A DNA stretch of 51,643 nucleotides from Trichomonas tenax (lineage: Eukaryota; Parabasalia; Trichomonadida; Trichomonadidae), in the NCBI GenBank assembly GCA_023091735.1, contig JALKBU010000284.1, positions 1 through 51,643 on the forward strand, given 5' to 3'. The notes under the pieces were generated by a model that searched no databases, had not been told where the DNA came from, and saw only the letters and a program-made list of their open reading frames with translations. Made by a program: the position numbers and the translations under genes. This document shows, piece after piece, positions 1-8,717 of the stretch (position 1 is the first letter of the stretch; each line of letters opens with the position of its first letter).

Positions 1-138
1 ATACGATTTCTTGAATCCGCAATGCGTTCCTTCTACTTCCATTTACTTTATAATTAAAAAAATAAATATTTTTAAAATTAAACTTAATTCTATTAAATGT
101 CAAACGTGCCGAAATCTTAACGTGAAAGCATCACGAAA

Positions 139-893
139 TCATTAAATCCTCTCATTTCTCCGGGCACAAAGCGAGCTTTAGCTCGCTGGGCTGCCTCATT
201 TGTGTGTGTGTTAAATTCCCATAGGTAAAGAAATTTAGTTATTATTAAAATATAAAGTCAGGGAAAAAAGGGGCAAACGCCCCATTAGAAGCAGAATTAA
301 GCCTCAAAACTCTACTTGTGACCTCTGTACATCATTCTTTATCACATATAAACAAATAAAAGTAAAATATTAAAATTTTAATTTAGATTTTGCAAAAATT
401 TCAATATTATTTCTCGAGCTCAGTAGATATGAACTGCATGTCGCTCAGGTTCACTTTCTTTGCATTTGCCTCGGGTTTTTGGATTCTGATTTCAAAAATT
501 ATCTGGTTTCTGTCAATGCTGCAATACTTCAACATCTTCTCTTTGTCGTAATTGAGAACAATGCCTGCTCCGCCAAATGCTGATGTGATGTTTGAAACGG
601 TTGTAACACTATGAAGTGAATGGAGCATTTTGATAATTTGTTTTGTCTGTTGATTAAGGTCGTCATTGAGGTGCAATTGCTTGATCTTGTACTTCTGAAT
701 GCCGAAAATACCGATGTCCAATGGCTCTGTTTGATCACTTGAATGAGGCGGAAGAAACTGTACAATGATGTTCCTTGCTATGCACTCCGTTAAAAACCAA
801 TCTGAATCATGAGCAGAGCAACACACACACAAATGGGCTCTTTCCGCTGAGCTGCGCTCAGCTTCGGGCCGGATAAATGAAGAAATTTAATGA
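139..893. mobile_element. Decayed DNA transposon with 74-bp inverted ends
   Basis: Two arms of equal length, 139-212 and 820-893, are imperfect inverted repeats of each other. The inner 16 bases are an exact inverted match: CATTTGTGTGTGTGTT at 197-212 and its complement at 820-835. The outer bases TCATTAAAT (139-147) and their complement (885-893) also match exactly. Each arm contains its own small GC-rich hairpin (around 170-187 on the left and 846-862 on the right). The enclosed 600 bp hold the C-terminal remnant of a DDE transposase on the minus strand. I infer an internally deleted, immobile element. No target-site duplication was identified. Confidence 0.7.
407..832 (-). pseudogene. DDE (pogo/Tigger-like) transposase, C-terminal remnant
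   Basis: The 141-codon frame has no ATG at its 5' end and runs into the right inverted repeat of the surrounding element. It carries the hallmark segment FLPPHSSDQTEPLDIGIFG, which corresponds to the LPP..T...QPLD.GvF block of the DDE_1 superfamily (pogo, Tigger and Jerky-type transposases). The upstream part of the catalytic core, including the first Asp, is missing, and the DGHxSH-type second motif is degraded to SAHDSD. It therefore cannot encode an active transposase. The family call rests on this block plus the flanking inverted repeats. Confidence 0.7.
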
Positions 894-1519
894 AAATTAA
901 TGACGGATAGTGATAAACGGTAGATTGTAAATAAATATAGCATACAAAAACATGAAACTTAACATATTCCTTACCTCATTACTTTACTTACTTGAAAAAA
1001 AAAAATACGGAAAGAAAAAAAGGATGATAAAGGAGGTGTAAATTTATTTTAGGAAATTTCAGAAGTTGAGAAAGTAGGAAAGTTAGGAGTAAGAAAGGTA
1101 ATGGGGCAAGGTGTAAATTTTTTATTTATAATTGACGTGTAAAGTTGTTTTATCATAAGTTTGCCGTGCAATCTATCACTTTTAACATTTTGAAGGGCTA
1201 CAGCGAAGTCGTAGCTACTGCGAAATGTTTATTACTAACTTATGAAGACGAATCATCAGGGCTGATCATGCTAAAGTACCATTAAAATTTTTGAACGATA
1301 AAAATATTTCGAAAATTTTTAAACGTGTGTTGATTTTACGTGTTTGCCCTATTTTGAATAGCAAAATTATTATAATGTAAATAGCTTTAGAATGCTATAT
1401 AGAGCCTATATAACCTAAAATATTTCCCAATTAAAACAGCGTTTGCCCCTTTATCCAGCGACTTTATTATTTTTTTGTAAAGAAGAGGAAGAAAAAAAAA
1501 AAAAAAATAAAATAATTAA
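894..1519. other. Intergenic, upstream region of the PKB-like gene
   Basis: No gene is seen. The stretch is AT-rich. It contains one divergent copy of the recurrent motif (TTGACGTGTAAA, 1132-1143), a CCTTT (trichomonad M5-like core motif) near 1446, and a long A-rich tract (about 1480-1515) directly before the start codon at 1520. Confidence 0.5.
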
Positions 1520-2845
1520 ATGTCTCAAGCAAAACCGATTCTCTCTGGATGGCTCCTTAAAGCGGGCTCATACATCAAGTCGTGGAAGAAGAGGTGGTTC
1601 GTCCTTAGTGCCAAGCAGATCGTCTACTACATGGAGCCGAACGGCAAAGAAAGAGGAACAATTGAGATCAGCAAGATAAAGGAGGTCAACGTGTTCCCGG
1701 AGTGCTCCAAACCGAACGCGTTCAGGATCACTGACCAGAAGAGGTCATACGAACTCTGCGCAGACTCTTCAAATTTGATGCAGGAATGGTTGCAAGCGAT
1801 CAGGAAGGCAAAGAACGATCTTGGAAACGCTGCAGCTAACGCCAAGAAGGTGGAGGTCAAGGTGGACGACTTTGATATGCTCAAAGTCCTCGGAAAGGGC
1901 TCATACGGTAAAGTTCAGCTCGTTCGCCACAAAGGGTCCGGACAAATTTATGCCATGAAGTCAATCTCAAAGCAGCTCCTCTCAGAGCACGATCTCGTCA
2001 GCAGAATCATCGCTGAAAGAGATGTTTTGTTATCGATAAATCACCCATTCTTAGTTTCGGCAAGATACGCATTCCAAGATGAGACTAAGATCTTCCTCGT
2101 CTTGGACTACGTCCAAGGTGGCGAACTTTTCTCGAGACTTAGAGATGAGCAGAAATTCGCCGAACCACGCGCGAGATATTATATTGCTGAGCTCGTCTCC
2201 GCAATCGGATACCTCCACTCTAAGGGTATCATGCACCGTGACCTCAAACCAGAGAATATTCTCTTCGATAAGGACGGATACATCAAGCTCACAGACTTTG
2301 GCCTCGTCAAGAGGAACATTTCGAAGGACTCAACGACCTCAACATTCTGCGGCACACCGGAGTATCTCGCCCCTGAAATGATCAATGGCAACGATTACAC
2401 AATCTCTGTCGATTGGTGGGCAATCGGTACTCTTGCCTACGAAATGCTTTATGGCGTCCCTCCGTTCTACGACGCTAACACAAATGCGATGTATCGCTCG
2501 ATTCTTCGTGATGATGTCGTCTTCCCAGAAGAAGCTTCTCCGGATGCGATAGACTTGATCACAAAGCTCCTCAACAAGGACCCAGAGACACGCCTTGGCT
2601 CAGGCCCAACAGATTGGGAGGAAATTAAAGCGCATCCTTTCTTCGCATCACTCAATTGGAACGACCTCCACAACAGGAAGATCCTAATGCAGTGGAAGCC
2701 ACCGATTCAAAACCAGTTAGACGTTTCCCAGTTCGACCAGGAATTTACAGACGAAGCACCAAAGCTTACATACGAAGATCCATCTCTTGTTAATGACAGC
2801 ATCCAAAAGCAGCTTCAAGGATTTACTTACACAAATGATAATTAA
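1520..2845 (+). CDS. PKB/Akt-like AGC kinase with N-terminal PH domain
   Basis: 441 residues, close to the length of metazoan Akt. Residues 6-97 form a PH domain with the pattern GWLLKAG...SWKKRWFVL, including the basic K-x-R residues typical of phosphoinositide-binding PH domains. The kinase domain starts near 115: glycine loop GKGSYG 125-130, ATP lysine K147, HRDLKPEN 239-246, DFG 259-261, and activation segment TFCGTPEYLAPE with T275 at the PDK1-site position. The C-terminal tail ends in a hydrophobic motif, GFTYT, with T436 as the expected TORC2-type site. By family it would be recruited to the plasma membrane by PI3K products. A class I PI3K lies about 18 kb away on the same strand. The upstream leader is A-rich and a CCTTT motif lies about 70 nt before the ATG. 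Confidence 0.93.
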   Translation: MSQAKPILSGWLLKAGSYIKSWKKRWFVLSAKQIVYYMEPNGKERGTIEISKIKEVNVFPECSKPNAFRITDQKRSYELCADSSNLMQEWLQAIRKAKNDLGNAAANAKKVEVKVDDFDMLKVLGKGSYGKVQLVRHKGSGQIYAMKSISKQLLSEHDLVSRIIAERDVLLSINHPFLVSARYAFQDETKIFLVLDYVQGGELFSRLRDEQKFAEPRARYYIAELVSAIGYLHSKGIMHRDLKPENILFDKDGYIKLTDFGLVKRNISKDSTTSTFCGTPEYLAPEMINGNDYTISVDWWAIGTLAYEMLYGVPPFYDANTNAMYRSILRDDVVFPEEASPDAIDLITKLLNKDPETRLGSGPTDWEEIKAHPFFASLNWNDLHNRKILMQWKPPIQNQLDVSQFDQEFTDEAPKLTYEDPSLVNDSIQKQLQGFTYTNDN

Positions 2846-3343
2846 TAAGTACAAATCAGAAGTGAATTTGATCAATGTACTTGTCATTATTCGGCTATTT
2901 TTGATTCAATAAATAATCATTGTATTAGATTACACATTTTTTACACACTTTACAAATCTATTTTTATATCCTCTTGTCAATCAATATAACTATTATAGTA
3001 CCCATACACTCATCGAACTATTTAATATTTTAATACTCATAGTCTTAATATTGGAAATAAAAATTTAAATGAATTAATTAAAAAATATAAAAATAATACT
3101 TTAAAAGTAAATGCATTAAATTGGCATAGAAGAGCATTTTGTAAGTGTATAGTTTGTGTTGATTAATTAGCAAAATAGTTTTCCAAAAAAATATTTATCA
3201 AAGAAACTGAACAATGAGCGAAGATATAGATTTAAAAGTCGATAAATTATATAAATATTAACTGCAAAGATATAATTTTCTCATATTTTTTAGAGAAACA
3301 AAGAATTGAAGAAAATTAAAAAAGTGAACGTTTAAAATTAAAA
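2846..3343. other. Intergenic, nothing recognised
   Basis: AT-rich spacer between two genes on the plus strand. I see no open frame of quality, no tRNA-like fold and no repeat that stands out. The short ATG-led frame near 3213 ends after about 15 codons. Confidence 0.5.
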
Positions 3344-3709
3344 ATGAGTTCTTCATCAACAACGCCATTTTCATCACCAGCGAGACAGAAATCGTCTTCT
3401 TCGGCTTCATCATCATGCAGCTCTCGTGAGATGACACCAGAAACGAGAAATTTCAGGGCTATGTCGCCTTTTGTTACTCCAGATCTGAAACTAGATGAAG
3501 CAAAGTACAAAGACTTCCTGAAAAGAATGGACATGCTAGAGATGTATTATTACTCGCAGAATTTTGATCGAATGGTTCCAAAATATTCACAAGATATTAT
3601 GACTCCTGCAAAAATCCTTCTAACCAAGAGGAAAAGGTCTAAAATGGCGGTGTACATCGTTGTATGCATTATTGCCCTTTTCCTTCTCTATTGGATTGAA
3701 ATCGTTTAA
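3344..3709 (+). CDS. Small tail-anchored membrane protein
   Basis: 121 residues; no family was recognised. Residues 1-45 are Ser/Thr-rich and probably disordered. Residues 48-75 look helical and acidic/basic (DEAKYKDFLKRMDMLEMYYY). A basic stretch KRKRSK (95-100) precedes a single hydrophobic segment, 102-121, that reaches the C-terminus. This is the layout of a tail-anchored protein inserted after translation into the ER or an organelle membrane. No SNARE heptad pattern is clear. The stop codon overlaps TAAA, the trichomonad polyadenylation signal. The call of a membrane anchor is firm; the function is unknown. Confidence 0.75.
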   Translation: MSSSSTTPFSSPARQKSSSSASSSCSSREMTPETRNFRAMSPFVTPDLKLDEAKYKDFLKRMDMLEMYYYSQNFDRMVPKYSQDIMTPAKILLTKRKRSKMAVYIVVCIIALFLLYWIEIV

Positions 3710-4033
3710 ATTAACAACCAAATTCTAACACCAATGCACAAGCAACGACATATATTATACATCTACAATGTTTTGATTTTTATATTTTTTTCATTTGATA
3801 TTTTTAATTTTATTGTCTGTTTCGGTTATTATTAAATTGTTTCTTCTTACTGCTTTATACCTTCAAGTCTATTTTGCTCCTTTTGATATTTTTTTAATAT
3901 TGTTAATCAAATCATGGAATAAGAAGTAATAGAGATGACTCTTGATTAGGAAAGCATAAATAATATATAAAATTTAGATTATCAATCAAATAATAAAAAA
4001 TACAAACATTAATATCAAAAACGCTCAAAGAAA
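3710..4033. other. Convergent intergenic spacer
   Basis: AT-rich spacer between the 3' ends of the tail-anchored protein gene and the CAMK-type kinase gene. No feature is seen apart from T-rich tracts. Confidence 0.5.
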
Positions 4034-5227
4034 TCACATTGGCAGTGAAGGGACTTTTGTTGGGATCCTCTTTTTCTGGACTAAATTTATTGATGACTTG
4101 TTGAGCGCTTTGTTAGTTGTAGCAAAATTTTGCGGAAGAGGATCTTTGTGAAGCTTCAGATCCGTGCTCGACGGGATCCTTGACGCCTTATTCGCGTAGT
4201 TCACAGGGAACGAAGGTGAAGGGAGGGAATGAGGCGACTGATGGAAAACAGCAGTTGGAAGAAGAGATCTCGCTTGTTGGACTTGGTCACATAAGTCATA
4301 GACCATTTGCTCTCTAGCTTTCTGCAGCTTTATTGGATCTCTTTCTACCATCAGAGACGAAGAGTTCACGGTTGCTTGTCTCAAAACTTCGACTGACTTT
4401 GCTAATTCTTGAACAAAATCTGGGCAGATCCACGGGTGTGTGCGGATTTTCTTAGCGAGTATTCGCTTCTCTGGGTTTCTGCAGAGCATCTTTTGCAAAA
4501 GATCTTTCAAATCAGGAGATAGAGACGGAGGATAGTACGGTTCTGACGATACAATCTTCATTAATATTGTCTTAACGTCGGGGCCTTGAAAAGGCAAATT
4601 ACCAACAACCATCCTATAAAATATAACGCCGAGGCTCCAAATGTCTGCGGCCTTGTTGTACGGCTGCCCCGTCACGACCTCAGGCGCGACGTACGCTGGC
4701 GAGCCGCAGTTGGATGTCATCGTTGGATTTGAATCAGAAAAAGTGTGGCTCAAACCAAAGTCTGTTATTCTGATGTTGTTGTACCTATCTAACAGAATAT
4801 TCTGCGGTTTGAGGTCTCTGTGTGCGATTCTACGCTCATTATGCAAGTAATCGAGTCCGAGTGCAAATTCCGCCAAGAAAAACCTGCTCATGTTCTCAGG
4901 CAGGGTCATTTTGGACTCCAGAAACGTCTCAAAGTCCCCATTATCGACGTATTCGATCACAAGGTAATAATTTTTTTCATCTTCCAGCAGCTCGAAAAAA
5001 TGCATGATAAATGGGTGATTATTTTGCTGGAGGAGGGAAACCTCCCTTTTAAAGCGTGTAAACATATCCGGCGCCTCCAAATTTTTTTTTGCTGTAATTT
5101 TTACTGCGACAGTAAGGTTAGTTTTCTTGGAGTCAGCGATCCACACTGAGGAGAACGCTCCTTCACCAATTCTCTGCCGCAGAATGTAATTCCCGATGGG
5201 AATGCAGGTGATTTCTTCATCATCCAT
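4034..5227 (-). CDS. CAMK/SNF1-type Ser/Thr protein kinase
   Basis: 397 residues. The kinase domain covers about 13-266: glycine loop GEGAFS 21-26, VAVK lysine K43, HRDLKPQN 136-143, DFG 156-158, and activation segment CGSPAYVAPE 174-183. The domain ends with HPWI (264-267), as is typical of the CAMK-like group. The GSPAYVAPE form and the 130-residue basic, Ser/Pro-rich tail resemble the large CAMKL expansion of trichomonads. All catalytic residues are present. An AACCGTTG (5232-5239) sits four bases before the ATG and fits the M3 Myb-recognition motif of trichomonad promoters. The substrate is unknown. Confidence 0.92.
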   Translation of the reverse strand: MDDEEITCIPIGNYILRQRIGEGAFSSVWIADSKKTNLTVAVKITAKKNLEAPDMFTRFKREVSLLQQNNHPFIMHFFELLEDEKNYYLVIEYVDNGDFETFLESKMTLPENMSRFFLAEFALGLDYLHNERRIAHRDLKPQNILLDRYNNIRITDFGLSHTFSDSNPTMTSNCGSPAYVAPEVVTGQPYNKAADIWSLGVIFYRMVVGNLPFQGPDVKTILMKIVSSEPYYPPSLSPDLKDLLQKMLCRNPEKRILAKKIRTHPWICPDFVQELAKSVEVLRQATVNSSSLMVERDPIKLQKAREQMVYDLCDQVQQARSLLPTAVFHQSPHSLPSPSFPVNYANKASRIPSSTDLKLHKDPLPQNFATTNKALNKSSINLVQKKRIPTKVPSLPM

Positions 5228-6699
5228 CCTTCAACGGTTCTAATTTTTTTGAATTATTCAAAAATCTTTTTTAAATAAACTTTTTTCTTTTAATTCACTG
5301 TATTGTAAATCTGTTATATTTTGATTTTGGATTCAATTTCTCAAACTTTTCTATTATGGATTAAATCGGACAATTATGTATTTTGAGTTATATTTTTTTT
5401 CTAAGCATTCTCAAAATTTTTAAAATTTAAAACATAGTGAATATAGACGATTGTATGAATGGAGGCATCAAAAAATGTTCACAAATTTTGTTAAAATATT
5501 AATTCACAACCCGAATAAAGCCAAAATCGAGAATTTAGTCAAAAATTAAAATCTGAGGACGATGGAAAATTTTTGTGAAAATAATTCGTGGAATATACTG
5601 CATTTATGATGGAGATCCTGGATTCATAAGATTTCTGCGATTCTGATCATTTGATTAGAATTTATTTAAAAAAATCTGAAAACGAATGGCAAAATAATGT
5701 GCTGTGGTAACAAATTCACTCACAATTTATCGGTTTTTGAGCGATATTACGGGCGTGAAAACATATTTCAAATTGTGAAAAACCATCATAGTATTTTCGT
5801 ATAATTATTTTATGTTTTAAGACGATAAACTTTGAATTAAATACCTGTTTCTCATTTACAATAAGTGTATTGACTCCATTTTTTGGGATTTAGCGGCCAA
5901 AATTGGTGGATTTAGCATTTCATATATATATGCGATATATACAGATGCCTTTAATTACAAGACCAAACGGTTAGCGGCAATTTTTGTAATAATTTTTTGA
6001 CATTTATCGTCTATATATGACTGCAATAGCGTTAACAATCACATAAATTTTTAAAATTGAATTAATTTGTAATTTTGTAATTTTAAACGTTTTCTCGGAG
6101 GTTTCAAATTTTTCAGAGTTTTTTTCGATTTTCGGGTCTCTCAAAATTATTCAAAACTTGAGAACCGCGACAAAACGGATTTTTTGTTGGGGAAACACAT
6201 ATTTAAAGGGGTTGAAACAACTAAAAAGGGGGTTATAATGAACAAGAAAGGGAGTTTATTTCTTAAAAAGGGGAAATTTATCCCCATTATAAATCAGTAG
6301 GCCCTGATATTTTTAATTCAGGCAGAGCCCGAAAGAATACGTTTTTTTTTTCAGGCAACTCGCCCAGAAAAATTAACTTTTCGGACATCCCTAGTTTGAT
6401 AAATGAAGAATTGGGTTTAGAGTTGCAACAATTTTTGACTCTATGACACGTAAATTTATTTTTTGCCAAATAAAAATAGTAAAAGATGTATTGGTGATGA
6501 TCAAGAAAACACTTCTAATCCCAGACAAAATGGAAAAATACCTTGATATATCTGTTTAACATGAGGAGTTGAATGATTCATATAAGTTTCGAGTGTTATT
6601 TACATAGAAAAATATAGATTTATGAATGAAACAAAAATCATCCATTTTTAATGATTTGAAAAAGTGACATCACATCATGTTAATTATTTTTTTTACAAA
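5228..6699. other. 1.47-kb gene-poor region
   Basis: No convincing gene is present. The region has two related copies of TTAGCGGC followed by AAATT-like sequence (near 5891 and 5972), a G-rich patch of AAAGGGG-type runs (6205-6285) ending in a GGGG...CCCC inverted pair, and one copy of the recurrent motif (TGACACGTAAAT, 6444-6455). A TCACA initiator-like motif is at 6670-6674. Short open frames here lack a coding-like composition. Confidence 0.5.
5232..5239 (-). promoter_or_regulatory. M3-like Myb-recognition motif
   Basis: On the minus strand the sequence AACCGTTG matches the degenerate M3 core-promoter motif described for Trichomonas vaginalis (approximately [AGT][AG]C[GC]G[TC]T[TAG]). It lies four bases upstream of the kinase start codon. 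The match is seen directly; its function is inferred. Confidence 0.4.
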
Positions 6700-7260
6700 A
6701 TGATGAATTCTGTTAATAAAAGAGAATGTGAGAATGCGAAAAAGAGAGTCTGCGATTCAATGAAGGAAATATCTGAGGCAGGTGTTGCTAATAACGAGAA
6801 TTTGATGGAATATTTTGAAACTTTGAAAAAAATAGTGAATGAATTCTCTGATCTCAGCAATTATAATGCTGATACAAAGAATCAGAGATATGATTTAGAG
6901 AATTATCTCAGTATATTAAGATTGATTGAATTCTCAATGAAATCAATATTGGAAAGGTACAAAATGAAAAAGATTTATCCAATGGTTCAACTATTATGGA
7001 AACTATCAGTTAACAAAGAGAATTCAATAAGGACTGCCGAAATGCCAAAAATATTGTTTTATATAACAAATGTTGATATGAATAAGTGCACAGCACAGAT
7101 CAGAAGTGCCATAATTGGACTTTTATATAATATTTCCTTAACAGAATCAGGCCTTTTTAAATTGACTTCAATTTCCAATTTGATTCAAAAATTATCTATT
7201 TTTAGTGAGTTTGATCAGAATGCAGGTGCATTTCTCAGAAGAATTCAAAACTATAAATGA
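6700..7260 (+). CDS. Small helical protein of unknown function
   Basis: 186 residues from the first ATG at 6700; upstream in-frame codons contain no ATG. The product is hydrophilic and appears almost wholly alpha-helical, with Leu/Ile-spaced helices such as ENYLSILRLIEFSMKSILE and IRSAIIGLLYNISLTESGL, the latter reminiscent of an armadillo-type repeat. There is no signal peptide or membrane segment. It may be a short ARM-like protein, but no family was recognised. It is convergent with the glycosyltransferase gene, with only about 43 bases between the stop codons. An Inr-like TCACA lies about 26 nt upstream. Confidence 0.6.
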   Translation: MMNSVNKRECENAKKRVCDSMKEISEAGVANNENLMEYFETLKKIVNEFSDLSNYNADTKNQRYDLENYLSILRLIEFSMKSILERYKMKKIYPMVQLLWKLSVNKENSIRTAEMPKILFYITNVDMNKCTAQIRSAIIGLLYNISLTESGLFKLTSISNLIQKLSIFSEFDQNAGAFLRRIQNYK

Positions 7261-7303
7261 ATAAAACGCACATTTTTAATATACAAACACATAAAAATAA
7301 AAA

Positions 7304-8242
7304 CTAAGTTGAATACCAAGGCCTGATGATATCAGGCTTAATTCTTTTTCTAACTGTCTTTTTGTTCATCTGCAAATCACACCATTTTGAGCTGCATTTG
7401 CAGAACTCTGAAAATACAAAATAATTGGTCTCCATTTTTACGAATTGTGGCGCATCCCTTACATTCTCTATTGCTTCGACCCAAATCGGATTAAATGGAG
7501 TCACATGAACGACAATCAAATCTTTTATGCTCACTTGCTGTAAATCAGGCGAGCACTCTTTCAGTGACCTCCATTTCTTTTTTCTGAATGTATTTATCCA
7601 ATTAAATTGAGGAAGAGCAACGAGAGACCATGGATTTGCCCAAAATCGCAAATCAGAAAAATTCTCACGCAATATGATTCCCAAAGCTATGTCATCAGTA
7701 ATGTATTCTTCTCTGTTGGCAACTTCTTCAACAGATAAATTTTTCTCTAGAAATGTTTTGATAAAATGGCGAGAAGCGAGCCAACCTGGCCCTCCATGTG
7801 GAAAACTGATGTTGTGCATTTGTTGTAAGTTCGCAGCAAATATATTCATCGATAATGGATCATAACTTTGTTCTAGGTTGTCTAAAAACTTCTCAAACGT
7901 ATCAAAGTTTAACCAATCATCATCATCTGCCATATACAGCCATGGTTCTGTCATGTTGTAGTAAAAATGTTTAATTGCACAATCAGATCTACATGGAAGT
8001 CCATGTTTTGATAGCTTTTCGTCATTGCAATCGCATGTTAGTCTGTTTGGTATTTCCTGTTCGACGTATTTCGATAAAATAACGAATAATTTGAAATTTT
8101 TCGGCTCGCCAACAACGTAATTCATCGATAAGTTAATGAATTTGAATAAAGTTGCAGCGGAACTGTGGAATCCAATTGCGCATTTTTTGGATTCCGCAAA
8201 ATTCGCCGCGAAAAACAAAAAAATCAAAATCATTTTTGTCAT
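7304..8242 (-). CDS. GT31/Fringe-like glycosyltransferase, secretory
   Basis: 312 residues from the ATG at 8242; the codons 5' of it give only a GTG. The N-terminus (MTKMILIFLFFAANFAES) is a signal peptide or short signal anchor. Three landmarks of the Fringe/core-1 beta-1,3-glycosyltransferase fold appear in order: an acidic metal-binding motif MADDDDWLNFD (DDDD 106-109), a glycine motif HGGPGWLASR (149-158) that corresponds to the GGAG block, and DDIALG (183-188) that corresponds to the DDTTLG-type block. Several cysteines suggest disulfides, as in a Golgi enzyme. By family it would extend surface glycans. The donor and acceptor cannot be predicted. Confidence 0.75.
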   Translation of the reverse strand: MTKMILIFLFFAANFAESKKCAIGFHSSAATLFKFINLSMNYVVGEPKNFKLFVILSKYVEQEIPNRLTCDCNDEKLSKHGLPCRSDCAIKHFYYNMTEPWLYMADDDDWLNFDTFEKFLDNLEQSYDPLSMNIFAANLQQMHNISFPHGGPGWLASRHFIKTFLEKNLSVEEVANREEYITDDIALGIILRENFSDLRFWANPWSLVALPQFNWINTFRKKKWRSLKECSPDLQQVSIKDLIVVHVTPFNPIWVEAIENVRDAPQFVKMETNYFVFSEFCKCSSKWCDLQMNKKTVRKRIKPDIIRPWYST

Positions 8243-8717
8243 TTTTTGCACTTCAACTTTGATTGAAGCTTTTTAACAATAAATTCTTTGATTTTATTCA
8301 TTTTTGAACAATTTCCATTAACTTAATTCATCACATATCGATAATTTCAATTTCAATCAAATTTTTTCATGTATAGTAGAATTAGATCATAGGATAGATA
8401 CTATTATCAAAGCTCTTTATATCCTAATAAAGAAATATGCTCAATATTAATTTCAATATTTTATTGTCTAATATTCGATTTGTCATGCTCATCTTATATA
8501 ATTCAAATAGAATTTGGAAAAATATTCTAAATCATATGGATTCGAGTGCTTCATTTCGATTGAATATAACAAATTTAATCTTATTAATGAAATCTTGATT
8601 TGGAAGCAGCTGATCTCTTTACAATGTTGTGTTTTTAGAGAGCTTTAAAAGATTTTTCAAGATACAAATAAGTTTACAACACAAAATATAAAAAACAAAA
8701 AAACAAAATAATAAAAA
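8243..8717. other. Intergenic, nothing recognised
   Basis: AT-rich spacer between two minus-strand genes. It has no open frame, tRNA-like fold or copy of the recurrent motif that I can support. Confidence 0.45.
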
